A DNA stretch of 32,845 nt from Aquimonas sp046318115 (GTDB lineage: Bacteria > Pseudomonadota > Gammaproteobacteria > Xanthomonadales > Xanthomonadaceae), in assembly GCA_046318115.1 (NCBI GenBank), contig JBKCVA010000128.1, positions 1-32,845 of the forward strand. Direction: 5' to 3'. Below the pieces are notes generated by a model. The model was not told the origin of the DNA. It saw nothing but the letters and a program-made list of their open reading frames with translations, and did no database searches. Of the stretch, positions 8,927 to 18,000 are shown one piece after another. The position numbers and the translations under genes were made by a program. How positions within the stretch are numbered: the stretch's first letter is position 1; the number at the start of each line of letters is the position of its first letter.

Positions 8927-10068
8927 GTCGCCTGCTTGCACTCGCCCTGCTGCTTGCTCTCTCGCTGCACTCGACCGCGCAGGACAACAGCGACGACGAA
9001 GTCGATTACGTTGAACTCGCCGCACTGCTGATGCGCGATGGCGAAGCCGAGCGCGCCGCCGAAGCGCTGGCGCGCGTCGACCTCAGCGTCGAGGGCATCG
9101 ATCTCGCCAAGTACCACACCGTGCGTGGCCTGATCGCGCTGGAGCAGCAGCAGCTCGAAACCGCGGCCGAGTCCTTCGACGCCGCCGTCGGCGCCGGCCA
9201 GGCCGAACCGATGATCCACCTCTACCGCGCCCAGGCCTACTTCGGTCTGGAGCGTTACGAGCAAGCGGTGCAGGCCCTGGACGAGGCCGGCGAGGCGGTC
9301 AACGGCATCAGCGGCGCTTGGCTGCTGCGCGCGCACGCGCAGTGGATGCAGGGCCAGCGCCAGGCCGCGCTGGACACGCTCAGCGACGCCGGCAACCGCT
9401 TCCCGGGCAACTTGAGCTTCCAGCGTCGACAGGTCTTCTATCTGGTCGAGGCCGGGCTGTATGCCGAAGCGGCCGAGCTGGGCCGCGATTACCTGAATCG
9501 CGGCGAGCCCAAGGCCGAGGACTACGCCGCGATTGGCACTGCGCTCCGCCGCAGCAAGTCTTTCGAAGAGGCGCTGCGCTTTCTGGAAGCCGCGCGGCTG
9601 AAGTTCCCCGGCAACGGCGCGATTGCCCGCGCCCTGGCGCAGACCTGGCTGGAGAGCGGCAGGCCGCTGGCGGCCGCGGAAGTGATGGCCGCCCAGGCCG
9701 AACGCGAGCCCGAGCTGCTAGTCGAAGCCGCTGAGCTGTATCGAAGAGCCGGCCAGACCACGCGCGCGCTCCATCTCAACGCGCGCGTCGAGGACGGTGA
9801 GCGCAAGTTGAAGCAGCGCGTCGGCCTGCTGATCGCCGCGCGCAAGTACGCCGAAGTCACCGCCCTCGAAGGCGCGCTGCGTCGGGCCGGCCTGTGGAAC
9901 GACGAAGACCTCCGCTATGCGCTGGCCTATGCCTGGTATCGCCTGGGCCAGTTCGAACGCGTCGAGCCCCACCTGCAGGCGCTGACCCGGCCCGAGCTGT
10001 TCCGCCGCGCCACCGAGCTGCGCCGGCTGATGCAGGAATGCGCCGATACGCCCTGGGCCTGCGCCTGA
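8923..10068 (+). CDS. Exported TPR protein of the Mot-Ton locus
   Basis: The start at 8923 is chosen over an earlier in-frame ATG because it gives a signal peptide (MSRLLALALLLALSLHSTAQ) and a 4-base ATGA overlap with tonB, with GTGAGG upstream. The mature 360-residue protein is all-helical with TPR-like periodicity, for example YRAQAYFGLERYEQAVQALD and IGTALRRSKSFEEALRFLEA. TPR proteins at the end of DUF3450-ExbB-ExbB-ExbD-TonB sets are a standard component of this locus and probably scaffold periplasmic contacts. It ends 52 bases before the receptor gene, with no terminator in between. Confidence 0.9.
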   Translation: MSRLLALALLLALSLHSTAQDNSDDEVDYVELAALLMRDGEAERAAEALARVDLSVEGIDLAKYHTVRGLIALEQQQLETAAESFDAAVGAGQAEPMIHLYRAQAYFGLERYEQAVQALDEAGEAVNGISGAWLLRAHAQWMQGQRQAALDTLSDAGNRFPGNLSFQRRQVFYLVEAGLYAEAAELGRDYLNRGEPKAEDYAAIGTALRRSKSFEEALRFLEAARLKFPGNGAIARALAQTWLESGRPLAAAEVMAAQAEREPELLVEAAELYRRAGQTTRALHLNARVEDGERKLKQRVGLLIAARKYAEVTALEGALRRAGLWNDEDLRYALAYAWYRLGQFERVEPHLQALTRPELFRRATELRRLMQECADTPWACA

Positions 10069-10120
10069 TGCACCCTGCCTGCGCGCGGCGCGGGCATCAC
10101 GATCCCTGGAACGCCACGCC

Positions 10121-13100
10121 ATGAAGCGCCGCCTGCTTGCTCTTGCCATCTCCGCCCTCGTCGCCACCTCGGCGAGCGCGGCCGAGCCCGCCGAGCTGTC
10201 GCTGTACCTCTTTGACGAAGGCCGGCCCGTGGCCGATGCCGAAGTGCAGATCGACGCCGCACCGCGCGGACGCACCAGCAGCGACGGTGCGCTGAACCTC
10301 AAGATCGAGCCGGGCGCGCGGCGCCTGCGCGTGCTGCGTGGCGGCGCCGAAGTGCTGAGCCTTGAGCTGAACCTGGTCGAGGACGAAGACGCGCAGATCA
10401 TCGCCACGCTCTATCCCGATGCCGCACCCAGCGTGTTCATCGAGAGCACCAATGCCGGCGCCGCCGCGGCCGCCGAGGCCAAGCCCGAACTGGGCCCGCC
10501 GGGGCGCTTGAGCGGCCGCGTCTTCAACAGCGAAGACGGCAAGCCCGTCGCCGGCGCGCGGGTGTATGTCTCTGGCACCCCGATCGATCTCGTGAGCGAC
10601 GCCGAAGGCCGCTTCAGCGCCGAGGTGCCGCCCGGCACCTATGCCATCTCGGTGCTGGCGCCGAGCTTCGCCTCGCGCAGCTTCGAGGGCGTGAGCATCG
10701 CCAGCGAGCAGACCACCGAGCAGGCCATCGAGCTGACCCCGGCCGGCGTCGAACTGCCCGAGTTCGTGGTGCTGGAGCCCTTCATCGAAGGCTCGCTGGC
10801 CAGCTTCGTCGAGGAGCGCCGCACCAGTTCGGCGGTGACCGACATCCTCGGCGCGGAGCAGATCTCGCGCGCCGGCGACTCCGATGCCGCCGGCGCCTTG
10901 AAGCGCGTGACCGGCCTGACCTTGGTCGACGGCAAATTCGTCTATGTGCGTGGTTTGGGTGAGCGCTACTCCAGCACGCTCTTGAATGGCGCCCAGGTGC
11001 CCAGTCCGGACCCCACCCGCCGCGTGGTGCCGCTGGACCTGTTCCCTACCGAGGTGCTGCAGGGCATCGTGGTGCAGAAGACCTACTCGGCCGACATGCC
11101 CGGCGAGTTCGGCGGCGGCACCATCCAGCTGCGCACCCGCGGTGTGCCGGAGGAGTTCTTCTTCCGCAGTTCGCTGACTGTGGGTTACGCCGACGGCACC
11201 ACCGGCGAGGACGGCCTGCGCTACGACGGTGGACGCCGTGACTGGACGGGTGAGGACGGCGGGGCGCGCTTCGCCCCCAGCGTGTTCGGCGTTGATCGTC
11301 TGCCAAGCAATCCCACGGAGCTGCAGGCCGCTGGCCGCGAGCTCGCGGCTCTGGGCTACGCGACCCGCGAGGACAGCCTGATCCCGAACGGCAGTCTGGG
11401 CTTGGGCGTCGGTGACGACTTCCGGTTCGGCGATTCGGACGTGCGCCTGGGCTACGTTGCTGCCGTGCGCTACGCCCACGCCTGGAACGACAACACCGAA
11501 ACCCGCCGCAGCTACAGCCTCTTCCAGGACGAACTGCTGCCCGCCGAGGACTTCGAGCGCCGCAGCACCGAGCGCGCGATCGACGGCAGCGTTTTCGGAG
11601 TGCTCGGCCTGAAGGTGGGCGAGCACCATGCGGTCGATCTCACTATGACTCGCCTGCGCCAGACCACGGACGAGGTGCAGATCGACGAGGGCGTGCTCGG
11701 CTCGGGCAACATCGACCGCGTGACCACGCTCGAATGGATCGAGAACGGTCTCGACACCCTGCAGCTGGCGGGCGAGCACAGCTTTCCGGGGCTGGGTGGC
11801 TTGCATCTCAGCTGGCAGGGCACCGATGCCAGCGCCAGCCGCTTCGCACCGAATGCGCGCACCTTCCGCTTCACCTTCGACGAAGGCGTCGGCGACTTCC
11901 TGTTCGAGAGCTTCAACCAGCAGCGCTACGAGGTGCTGAACGACGAGGCCAGCGACTACAGCGTCGACCTCAAGAAGTTGTTCAAGCTGGGCGAGGCAGT
12001 CGAACTGGGTGTGCAGGCGGGCGTGGCGCAGATGGAGCGCGACCGCGTCTCCAGCATCCGACGCTTCCGTTTCTCCGGCCGTCGCCCGCAGGGCGACATC
12101 CTCAACTACGAAGACCTGCTGCAGCCGGGCAACATCGGGCCCAACGGCCTGCGTCTTGAGGAGGGCACGCTGTCCAGCGACGCTTACACCGCCAGCCAGA
12201 AGCTCGACGCGCGCTACCTGATGCTCGATGCCAGCTGGTGGCAGCTGCGCGCCAACCTTGGCCTGCGCCGCGAGGACATGCTGCAGACGGTGACCACCGT
12301 GCGGCCCTTCGATCCCAGCGCCACGCCGATCGTCGGCGTGCTGGACAACAGTGACGACCTGCCGGCGGGCTCGCTGACCTGGGCGTACTCCGACGAGGCA
12401 CAGCTCCGGCTGGGCTACAGCACGACCCTGTCGCGGCCGGACATCCGCGAGCAGTCCCCGGCGAACTTCGTCGATCCGCTGCTCGACGTGCGCGTGCAGG
12501 GCAACCCCGAGCTCGTGCAGGCCGAAATCGAGAATCTCGACCTGCGCTGGGAGTACTACTTCAGCACCTTGGAGAGCTTCTCGGTCGCGCTGTTCTCGAA
12601 GGAGTTCACCAACCCGATCGAGCTCATCTCAACGCCGGCGTCGGGCGAGCTGCTGGCCATCGACAACGCCGACAGCGCAACCAACATCGGCATCGAGTTC
12701 GATGTGTACCGCTCGCTTGAGCGCGTGGGCAAGCTGGGCTTTCTGCCGTCTTTCCTGCAGCGTCTGCCCTGGCAGGATGTGTATGTCGGCGCCAACTACG
12801 CGCGCATCGATTCCGAGATCGATCTCGGCGATCCGGGTATCCAGACCAATGCGGTGCGTCCGCTGCAGGGGCAGTCGAAGTACGTCGCCAACGCCTCGCT
12901 GTCCTACCTGCACCCCGAGGGGCGCACCGAGGCCCAGCTGTCCTGGAACGTGTTCGGCGAGCGCATCTCGCGGGTCGGCGTGAACGGGCTGCCCGATGTC
13001 TACGAGCAGCCCTTCCATCAGCTTGACTTCACCCTTTCGCAGAAGCTGCCCTGGGAGGGCTTCGGGCTGAAGTTGCGCCTGCGCAACCTGCTCGACCCGG

Positions 13101-13186
13101 AAGTGCGCTTCGAGCAGGGCAGCGCGCCTACCCGCGCCTATCGCAAGGGACGCGAGGCCGCGCTGTCGGTGGAGTGGAAGTTCTGA
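10121..13186 (+). CDS. TonB-dependent outer-membrane receptor with carboxypeptidase-regulatory-like domain
   Basis: This 1021-residue protein is the likely client of the upstream TonB machine. Signal peptide: about 1-21 (cleaved near SASA/AE). Two small beta-sandwich segments follow, one around residues 25-100 and a carboxypeptidase-regulatory-like domain at about 128-205 (LSGRVFNSEDGKPVAGARVY). A TonB-box-like FVVLEPF lies near 217. The plug (about 235-345) contains GALKRVTGLTLVDGKFVYVR and ends with GEFGGGTIQLRTRG. The rest is a 22-strand type beta-barrel ending in the expected aromatic residue (LSVEWKF). The substrate is not evident: there is no siderophore or vitamin B12 gene nearby. Co-location with an exported beta-helix-like gene and Pho-like sites suggests a phosphorus-containing or surface-captured ligand, which is inference. 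Confidence 0.93.
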   Translation: MKRRLLALAISALVATSASAAEPAELSLYLFDEGRPVADAEVQIDAAPRGRTSSDGALNLKIEPGARRLRVLRGGAEVLSLELNLVEDEDAQIIATLYPDAAPSVFIESTNAGAAAAAEAKPELGPPGRLSGRVFNSEDGKPVAGARVYVSGTPIDLVSDAEGRFSAEVPPGTYAISVLAPSFASRSFEGVSIASEQTTEQAIELTPAGVELPEFVVLEPFIEGSLASFVEERRTSSAVTDILGAEQISRAGDSDAAGALKRVTGLTLVDGKFVYVRGLGERYSSTLLNGAQVPSPDPTRRVVPLDLFPTEVLQGIVVQKTYSADMPGEFGGGTIQLRTRGVPEEFFFRSSLTVGYADGTTGEDGLRYDGGRRDWTGEDGGARFAPSVFGVDRLPSNPTELQAAGRELAALGYATREDSLIPNGSLGLGVGDDFRFGDSDVRLGYVAAVRYAHAWNDNTETRRSYSLFQDELLPAEDFERRSTERAIDGSVFGVLGLKVGEHHAVDLTMTRLRQTTDEVQIDEGVLGSGNIDRVTTLEWIENGLDTLQLAGEHSFPGLGGLHLSWQGTDASASRFAPNARTFRFTFDEGVGDFLFESFNQQRYEVLNDEASDYSVDLKKLFKLGEAVELGVQAGVAQMERDRVSSIRRFRFSGRRPQGDILNYEDLLQPGNIGPNGLRLEEGTLSSDAYTASQKLDARYLMLDASWWQLRANLGLRREDMLQTVTTVRPFDPSATPIVGVLDNSDDLPAGSLTWAYSDEAQLRLGYSTTLSRPDIREQSPANFVDPLLDVRVQGNPELVQAEIENLDLRWEYYFSTLESFSVALFSKEFTNPIELISTPASGELLAIDNADSATNIGIEFDVYRSLERVGKLGFLPSFLQRLPWQDVYVGANYARIDSEIDLGDPGIQTNAVRPLQGQSKYVANASLSYLHPEGRTEAQLSWNVFGERISRVGVNGLPDVYEQPFHQLDFTLSQKLPWEGFGLKLRLRNLLDPEVRFEQGSAPTRAYRKGREAALSVEWKF

Positions 13187-13202
13187 GCCCGCACAGGTGA
13201 CG

Positions 13203-13220
13203 GTGTCACCAAACCGTCAT
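13203..13220 (+). promoter_or_regulatory. PhoB-box-like site before the beta-helix gene
   Basis: GTGTCACCAAACCGTCAT has the 7-4-7 layout of a Pho box: half-site GTGTCAC (6 of 7 to CTGTCAY), spacer CAAA, half-site CCGTCAT (6 of 7). It lies in the 124-base gap after the receptor stop. The same bases also form part of an inverted repeat TGACGGT-N8-ACCGTCA (13198-13219), so a hairpin or a dimeric regulator is the competing reading. No convincing -10 lies at the classical distance. Confidence 0.45.
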
Positions 13221-13253
13221 GCCTGCGCAGGCTCGCTGAAACAAAAGCTTCTT

Positions 13254-13296
13254 AGTGTGGGGATTCCCGTCGGCACCGTCGGCGCGATCCCCCACT
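13254..13296 (+). other. 5' leader hairpin just before the ribosome binding site
   Basis: AGTG(T)GGGGAT (13254-13264) pairs with ATCCCCCACT (13287-13296) over ten base pairs with one bulged T. The 22-base loop contains CCGTCGGC twice (13267-13274 and 13276-13283). The stem ends four bases before the GGAG used by the gene at 13311, so it could modulate translation or stabilise the mRNA. Confidence 0.5.
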
Positions 13297-13310
13297 TACG
13301 GAGCTTCCCC

Positions 13311-15005
13311 ATGCGTTCCTTCCGCAAGACCCTGCTCGCGACTTCGTGCGTGCTGGCCCTGGCCGGCCCGGCCTCGGCTTCGATCGTCACCGAAGCGTTC
13401 GATGGCGCCTGGGTGGACGGCCGTGACATCGGCCGCAACAAGGGCCTGCTGCTCGACTACATCCCCGAAGCCAACGTCACCTTCGGCGCCTTCTTCAGCT
13501 ACGACAACAGCGGTAACCAGCTGTGGGCGACCTTCGCCATCCCGATGGTGGCCGGCCAGCTCGACTACACCAACGTCAACCTGCTGCGCTACAGCGGCGG
13601 TCGCTTCAGTGAGCGTGGCAGCCCGGCCGAGGCCTCGATGGGCAGCGCCAGCGTCTCCTTCACCTGCGAAGGCATTGCGGTGAACGTGAGCCCGAATGCG
13701 GCCTCCGGCCTGGCCAACGCCAACTTCGTGTTTGCACCCAGCAGCAAGATCAGCTCGCTGGAGTGCAATGAGCCCGCCGCGACCTGCCCGGCCGGCACCA
13801 CCGCCGACGGCAGCGACTGCCGCCTGCCCAACAGCATCACCAGCAACCTGTTCCTGCCGGCCGGCAAGAAGTACATCGTGCGCGGCCAGGTGACGGTCGA
13901 GAACAACGCAACGCTCACCATCGCCCCGGGTGTGACCGTGCAGGGCTCGACCGATCGCAGCTCGCCGAACTTCATCGCGGTCAAGCAGGGCGGCCGCCTG
14001 TACGCCGAAGGCACGGCCACCCAGCCGATCACCTTCACCGGTCCGGAAGCCACCCCCGGCTCGTGGGCAGGCATCGTCCTGAACGGCCGTTCGATCTGCA
14101 ACGACGCCACGGCCACCACGACCTGCCGCTTCGAGGCCGTGCCGGAGCTGGTCTACGGTGCCGTGCCAGCGGTCGAGAACGACAGCTCGGGCGCGCTGCG
14201 CTACGTACGCATCCTGTGGGCCGGCCAGCAGATCGCGCCGAACGAGGAACTCAACGCGCTGACCCTGAACGCCGTCGGCTCGGGGACCGTGCTGGAGTAC
14301 GTGCAGGTGGATGGCGGCCTTGACGACGGCTTCGAGTTCTTCGGCGGCAGCGTCAACGGCAAGTACCTGGTCTGCTCGAACATGGGCGACGACTGCTTCG
14401 ACTTCGACCAGGGCTACAACGGTCGAATCCAGTTCGCGCTGGGCTGGCAGGGCGTGAACCCCGACCAGGGCAGCGACAGCAATGGCATCGAATCCGACAA
14501 CGACAACCCCGCCTCGGACAAGACCCCGCGCACGCTGCCGGTGATCTCGAATCTGAGCCTGATCGGTCGCGCCGATGTGGGCAACGAGGGCATCCGCATC
14601 CGTCGCGGCTCCGGTGCCAACCTGTCGAACGTGCTGGTCACCGGCTTCCGCGATCGTTGCATCAACCTGATCGATGCCCAGACCTATGCGCTGAGCTCGG
14701 CCACCCAGACCGGTAACAGCCTGACCATGACCCGCTCCTGGGTCGGCACCTGCGGCGGTGGCCAGTTCGAGGACAACGCCAGCGCCGCCTACGCGGTCAG
14801 CGCCTGGTTCAATGCCGGCACTGGCAACGGCACGGGCGCTCCGCTGCTGGTGGCCAACGGCTTCCTGCCGACGGCGACCTCGCCGCTGCTGGGCGGCGGC
14901 CAGGCTCCGAGCGACGCCTTCTTCCGCCCGGTGCAGTACCGCGGCGCCTTCGCTGGCCCGCGTGACAACTGGACCGCTGGCTGGACGGTCAACATCCCGC
15001 GCTGA
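13311..15005 (+). CDS. Exported beta-helix-like protein, partner of the TonB-dependent receptor
   Basis: The start at 13311 gives a clean signal peptide (MRSFRKTLLATSCVLALAGP, cleaved near ASAS) and has GGAG seven bases upstream. An earlier in-frame GTG at 13197 would lie in front of the signal peptide. The 564-residue product begins with a beta-rich domain of a type seen in exported proteins of this group (GLLLDYIPEANVTFGAFFSY). A short Cys pair follows (CPAGTTADGSDC). The long remainder has parallel beta-helix-like rungs (VTVENNATLTIAPGVTVQGS) and the DDGFEFFGGSVNGKYLVCSN signature near residue 337. Proteins with the DG-E/F-FGG signature are often encoded beside carboxypeptidase-regulatory TonB receptors. 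Its role is unproven; ligand capture at the cell surface is my inference. A strong terminator follows. Confidence 0.85.
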   Translation: MRSFRKTLLATSCVLALAGPASASIVTEAFDGAWVDGRDIGRNKGLLLDYIPEANVTFGAFFSYDNSGNQLWATFAIPMVAGQLDYTNVNLLRYSGGRFSERGSPAEASMGSASVSFTCEGIAVNVSPNAASGLANANFVFAPSSKISSLECNEPAATCPAGTTADGSDCRLPNSITSNLFLPAGKKYIVRGQVTVENNATLTIAPGVTVQGSTDRSSPNFIAVKQGGRLYAEGTATQPITFTGPEATPGSWAGIVLNGRSICNDATATTTCRFEAVPELVYGAVPAVENDSSGALRYVRILWAGQQIAPNEELNALTLNAVGSGTVLEYVQVDGGLDDGFEFFGGSVNGKYLVCSNMGDDCFDFDQGYNGRIQFALGWQGVNPDQGSDSNGIESDNDNPASDKTPRTLPVISNLSLIGRADVGNEGIRIRRGSGANLSNVLVTGFRDRCINLIDAQTYALSSATQTGNSLTMTRSWVGTCGGGQFEDNASAAYAVSAWFNAGTGNGTGAPLLVANGFLPTATSPLLGGGQAPSDAFFRPVQYRGAFAGPRDNWTAGWTVNIPR

Positions 15006-15034
15006 ATCCTCGCGACCTGGCTGGGAGCGAAAGG

Positions 15035-15060
15035 AAGGGGCCGGCGCTTGCCGGCCCCTT
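15035..15060. terminator. Bidirectional hairpin terminator
   Basis: AAGGGGCCGGC (15035-15045) and GCCGGCCCCTT (15050-15060) form a perfect 11-bp stem with loop GCTT. It lies 29 bases after the beta-helix gene and 35 bases after the stop of the convergent dnaE2. The A/T-rich stem ends and a following CTGCGTTCTT give it a weak T tract on the plus strand. Confidence 0.85.
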
Positions 15061-15095
15061 CTGCGTTCTTGGGTGTCAGCGTGTTGCAGGTGACT

Positions 15096-18000
15096 TCAGT
15101 GGAAATCCCGCGAGCGCGCATCCAGCGCGCCCAGCAGCGCGCTGACATCGCTCAGCCGTCCGGCGATCAGGTGACGCACGCCGTCCGCACTTTCGAGGTG
15201 GCCTTCCACCAGCAGCAGGCGGGATTCCAGCAGGGCGCGGCGATCGCGGATCGCCACCCGCTGCCAGACCACCAGGTTCACCATGCCGTCCTCGTCTTCG
15301 AGGGTGACGAAGGTGACGCCGCTGGCGGTGCTGGGCTGCTGGCGCAGGCTGACCAGGCCGGCGTAGCGCACATGGCTGCGGTTGCGCATCTGCAGCAGAT
15401 CGCGTGAGCGCCTGCAGCGCAGCGCATTCAACTGCGGCCGCAGCAGGGCCAGCGGATGTGGCCCCAGGGACAGGCCGGTGCGCGCGTAGTCGGCGAGAAG
15501 GTTCTCGGCGGCGCTCGGTGGCGGCAGGCTGACCCGGGCCTCGGGCGTCGGCAGGTGTTCGAACAGGGGCAGGGTGGTTTCGACCCCAGCCACCGCCCAG
15601 CGCGCGCGATGTCTGTGTCCAGCCAGGCCGCGCAGGGCGGCGGCCTCCGCTAGGAGGCCGAGATCACCGCGGTCGAGCTGGGCGCGATGAGCGAGATCCT
15701 CGACGTCGCGGAAGTCCTTCTGCGCACGCGCCTGAACAATGCGCTGCGCGGCCTCGGACTTCAGCCCGCGCACCTCGCGCAGGCCCAGCCGGATCGGCCC
15801 GCGCGCGGTTGCGCCGCCGGCTTCAAGGTGCGAGTCAAAGTCGCTGTAGCGCACGTCCACCGGATGCACGCGCACGCCGTGGCGGCGGGCGTCGGCGATG
15901 AGTTGGGCGGTCGAGTAGAAGCCCAGCGGCTGGGCGTTGAGCAGGGCACAGGCGAAGGCATCCGGGTGGTGGCATTTGAGCCAGCAGCTGACGTAGGTGA
16001 TCAGGGCGAAGCTGGCGGCGTGCGATTCCGGAAAGCCGTAGCTGCCGAAGCCCTTGATCTGCTCGAACACCTGCTCGGCGAATTCAGGCGGATAGCCGCG
16101 CGCGTCCATGCCTTCGAGGATGCGCGCGCGATGGTGCTCCAGCCCGCCGCGGCGCTTCCAGGCGGCCATCGAGCGGCGCAGTTCGTCGGCCTCGCCGGGC
16201 GTGTAGCCGGCGGCGACGATGGCGAGCTGCATCACCTGCTCCTGGAACAGCGGCACGCCCAGCGTGCGCTCGAACACCTGTTTCAGATCGGCCGAGGGAT
16301 AAGTGACTGGCTCCAGGCCCTGCCGACGCCGCAGGTAGGGATGCACCATGCGGCCCTGGATCGGCCCGGGCCGCACGATCGCGACTTCGATCACCAGGTC
16401 GTAGAAGGTGCGCGGTTTCAGCCGCGGCAGCATGGCCATCTGCGCGCGCGATTCGATCTGGAATACGCCGACGGTGTCGGCACGCTGGATCATCGCGTAG
16501 GTGGCGGCATCCTCCGCCGGAATGGTGGCCGGCGTGAGCTCGATGCCGCGCGCCTCGCGCAGCAGGTCGAGGCAGCGCCGCACGCAGCTCAGCATGCCCA
16601 GCGCCAGGCAGTCGACCTTGAGCAGGCCGAGCGTGTCGAGGTCGTCCTTGTCCCACTGGATGATCGTGCGATCGGGCATGGCGGCGTTCTCGACCGGCAC
16701 CAGGGTCGACAGCGGCGCGTCCGATATCACGAAGCCGCCGACGTGCTGCGAGAGATGTCGGGGAAAGCCCTTCAGCTCGCTGGCGATCTGCAGCAGTCGG
16801 CGCACCACCGGGCTGTCGAGGTCGAAGCCGCGCTCAGCCAGGCGCTCCTCGATTGGCACCGCGCTCTGCCCGCGCGCCGAGGCCGCGCTGAGCTGCTCCA
16901 GCTGGTCGGCTGACAGGCCCAGCGCGCGCGCGGCATCGCGCAGGGCGCTGCGGCTGCGGTAGCAGATCACGGTGGCGGCCAGCGCCGCGCGCTCGCGGCC
17001 GTAGCGTGAATAGAGGTACTGGATGACCTCCTCGCGGCGCTGGTGTTCGAAGTCGATGTCGATGTCCGGCGGCTCGTTGCGCTCCTTCGACAGGAAGCGC
17101 TCGAACAGCAGCTGGCTGTGCGCGGGGTCGACCTCGGTCACACCCAGTGCGAAGCACACTGCCGAGTTCGCCGCCGAGCCGCGGCCCTGGCAGAGAATGC
17201 CGCGCTCACGCGCGAAGCGGACGATGTCGTGCACGGTCAGGAAGTAGGCCGCGTAGTCGAGCTCGGCGATGATCGCGAGCTCCTTCCCGATCTGTGCCTG
17301 CACCTTGTCCGGCACGCCCTGCGGCCAGCGCCAGCGCGCGCCCTGTTGGGTCAGCGCGCGCAGCCAGCTGTCCGGTGTATGGCCCTCGGGCACCACTTCG
17401 CGTGGATAGCGGTAGCGGATCTCCGTCAGTTGGAAGCGACAGCGATCGGCGATGCGCAGGCTTTCCGCCATCAGCGCATCGCCGTAGATCGCGAGCAGGG
17501 CGCGCCGCGTGCGCAGATGGCGTTCGCCGTTGGGGAACAGCAGACCGCGCGCCTGCGTCACGCTGAGCCGATGGCGCAGGGCGGTCAGGCAGTCCTGCAG
17601 GGGGCGGCGCGCGCGAATGTGCATGTGGGCGTCGCCACAGGCCACGGCCGGCAAGTCGCAGCGTGCAGCGAGGTCGAGCAGTTCCGCCTTGCGCGCTTCG
17701 TCGTCCGGGCCGCGGTGCAGCTCGACCGCCAGCCAGCAGCGATCGCGCCACTGCTGGGCCAGCGCTTGGCCTTGGGCTTCGAGGCGGTCATTGTCCAGCG
17801 CCTGCGGTATCCACAGCAGCAGCAGGCCGGGCGGTGCGGGATGGATGTCGGCGAGCTCGAAGCGGTACTCGCCTTTCTCCGAGCGCCGGCGCGCGCGGGT
17901 GATGATCTCGCACAGAGCGGTGTAGCCGGTGCTGTCCTCGACCAGCAGCACGCACTTGAAGCGCTGGTCGGCTGTGCTGAATTCGGCGCCGACGATGAGG

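Noticed and set aside
10097..11806. 569-codon minus-strand frame over the TonB-dependent receptor
   Set aside because: It is the shadow of an unmistakable receptor gene.
13197..13310. GTG start for the beta-helix gene
   Set aside because: It would bury the signal peptide and run through the Pho-like site and hairpin; the ATG at 13311 has a well-placed GGAG.
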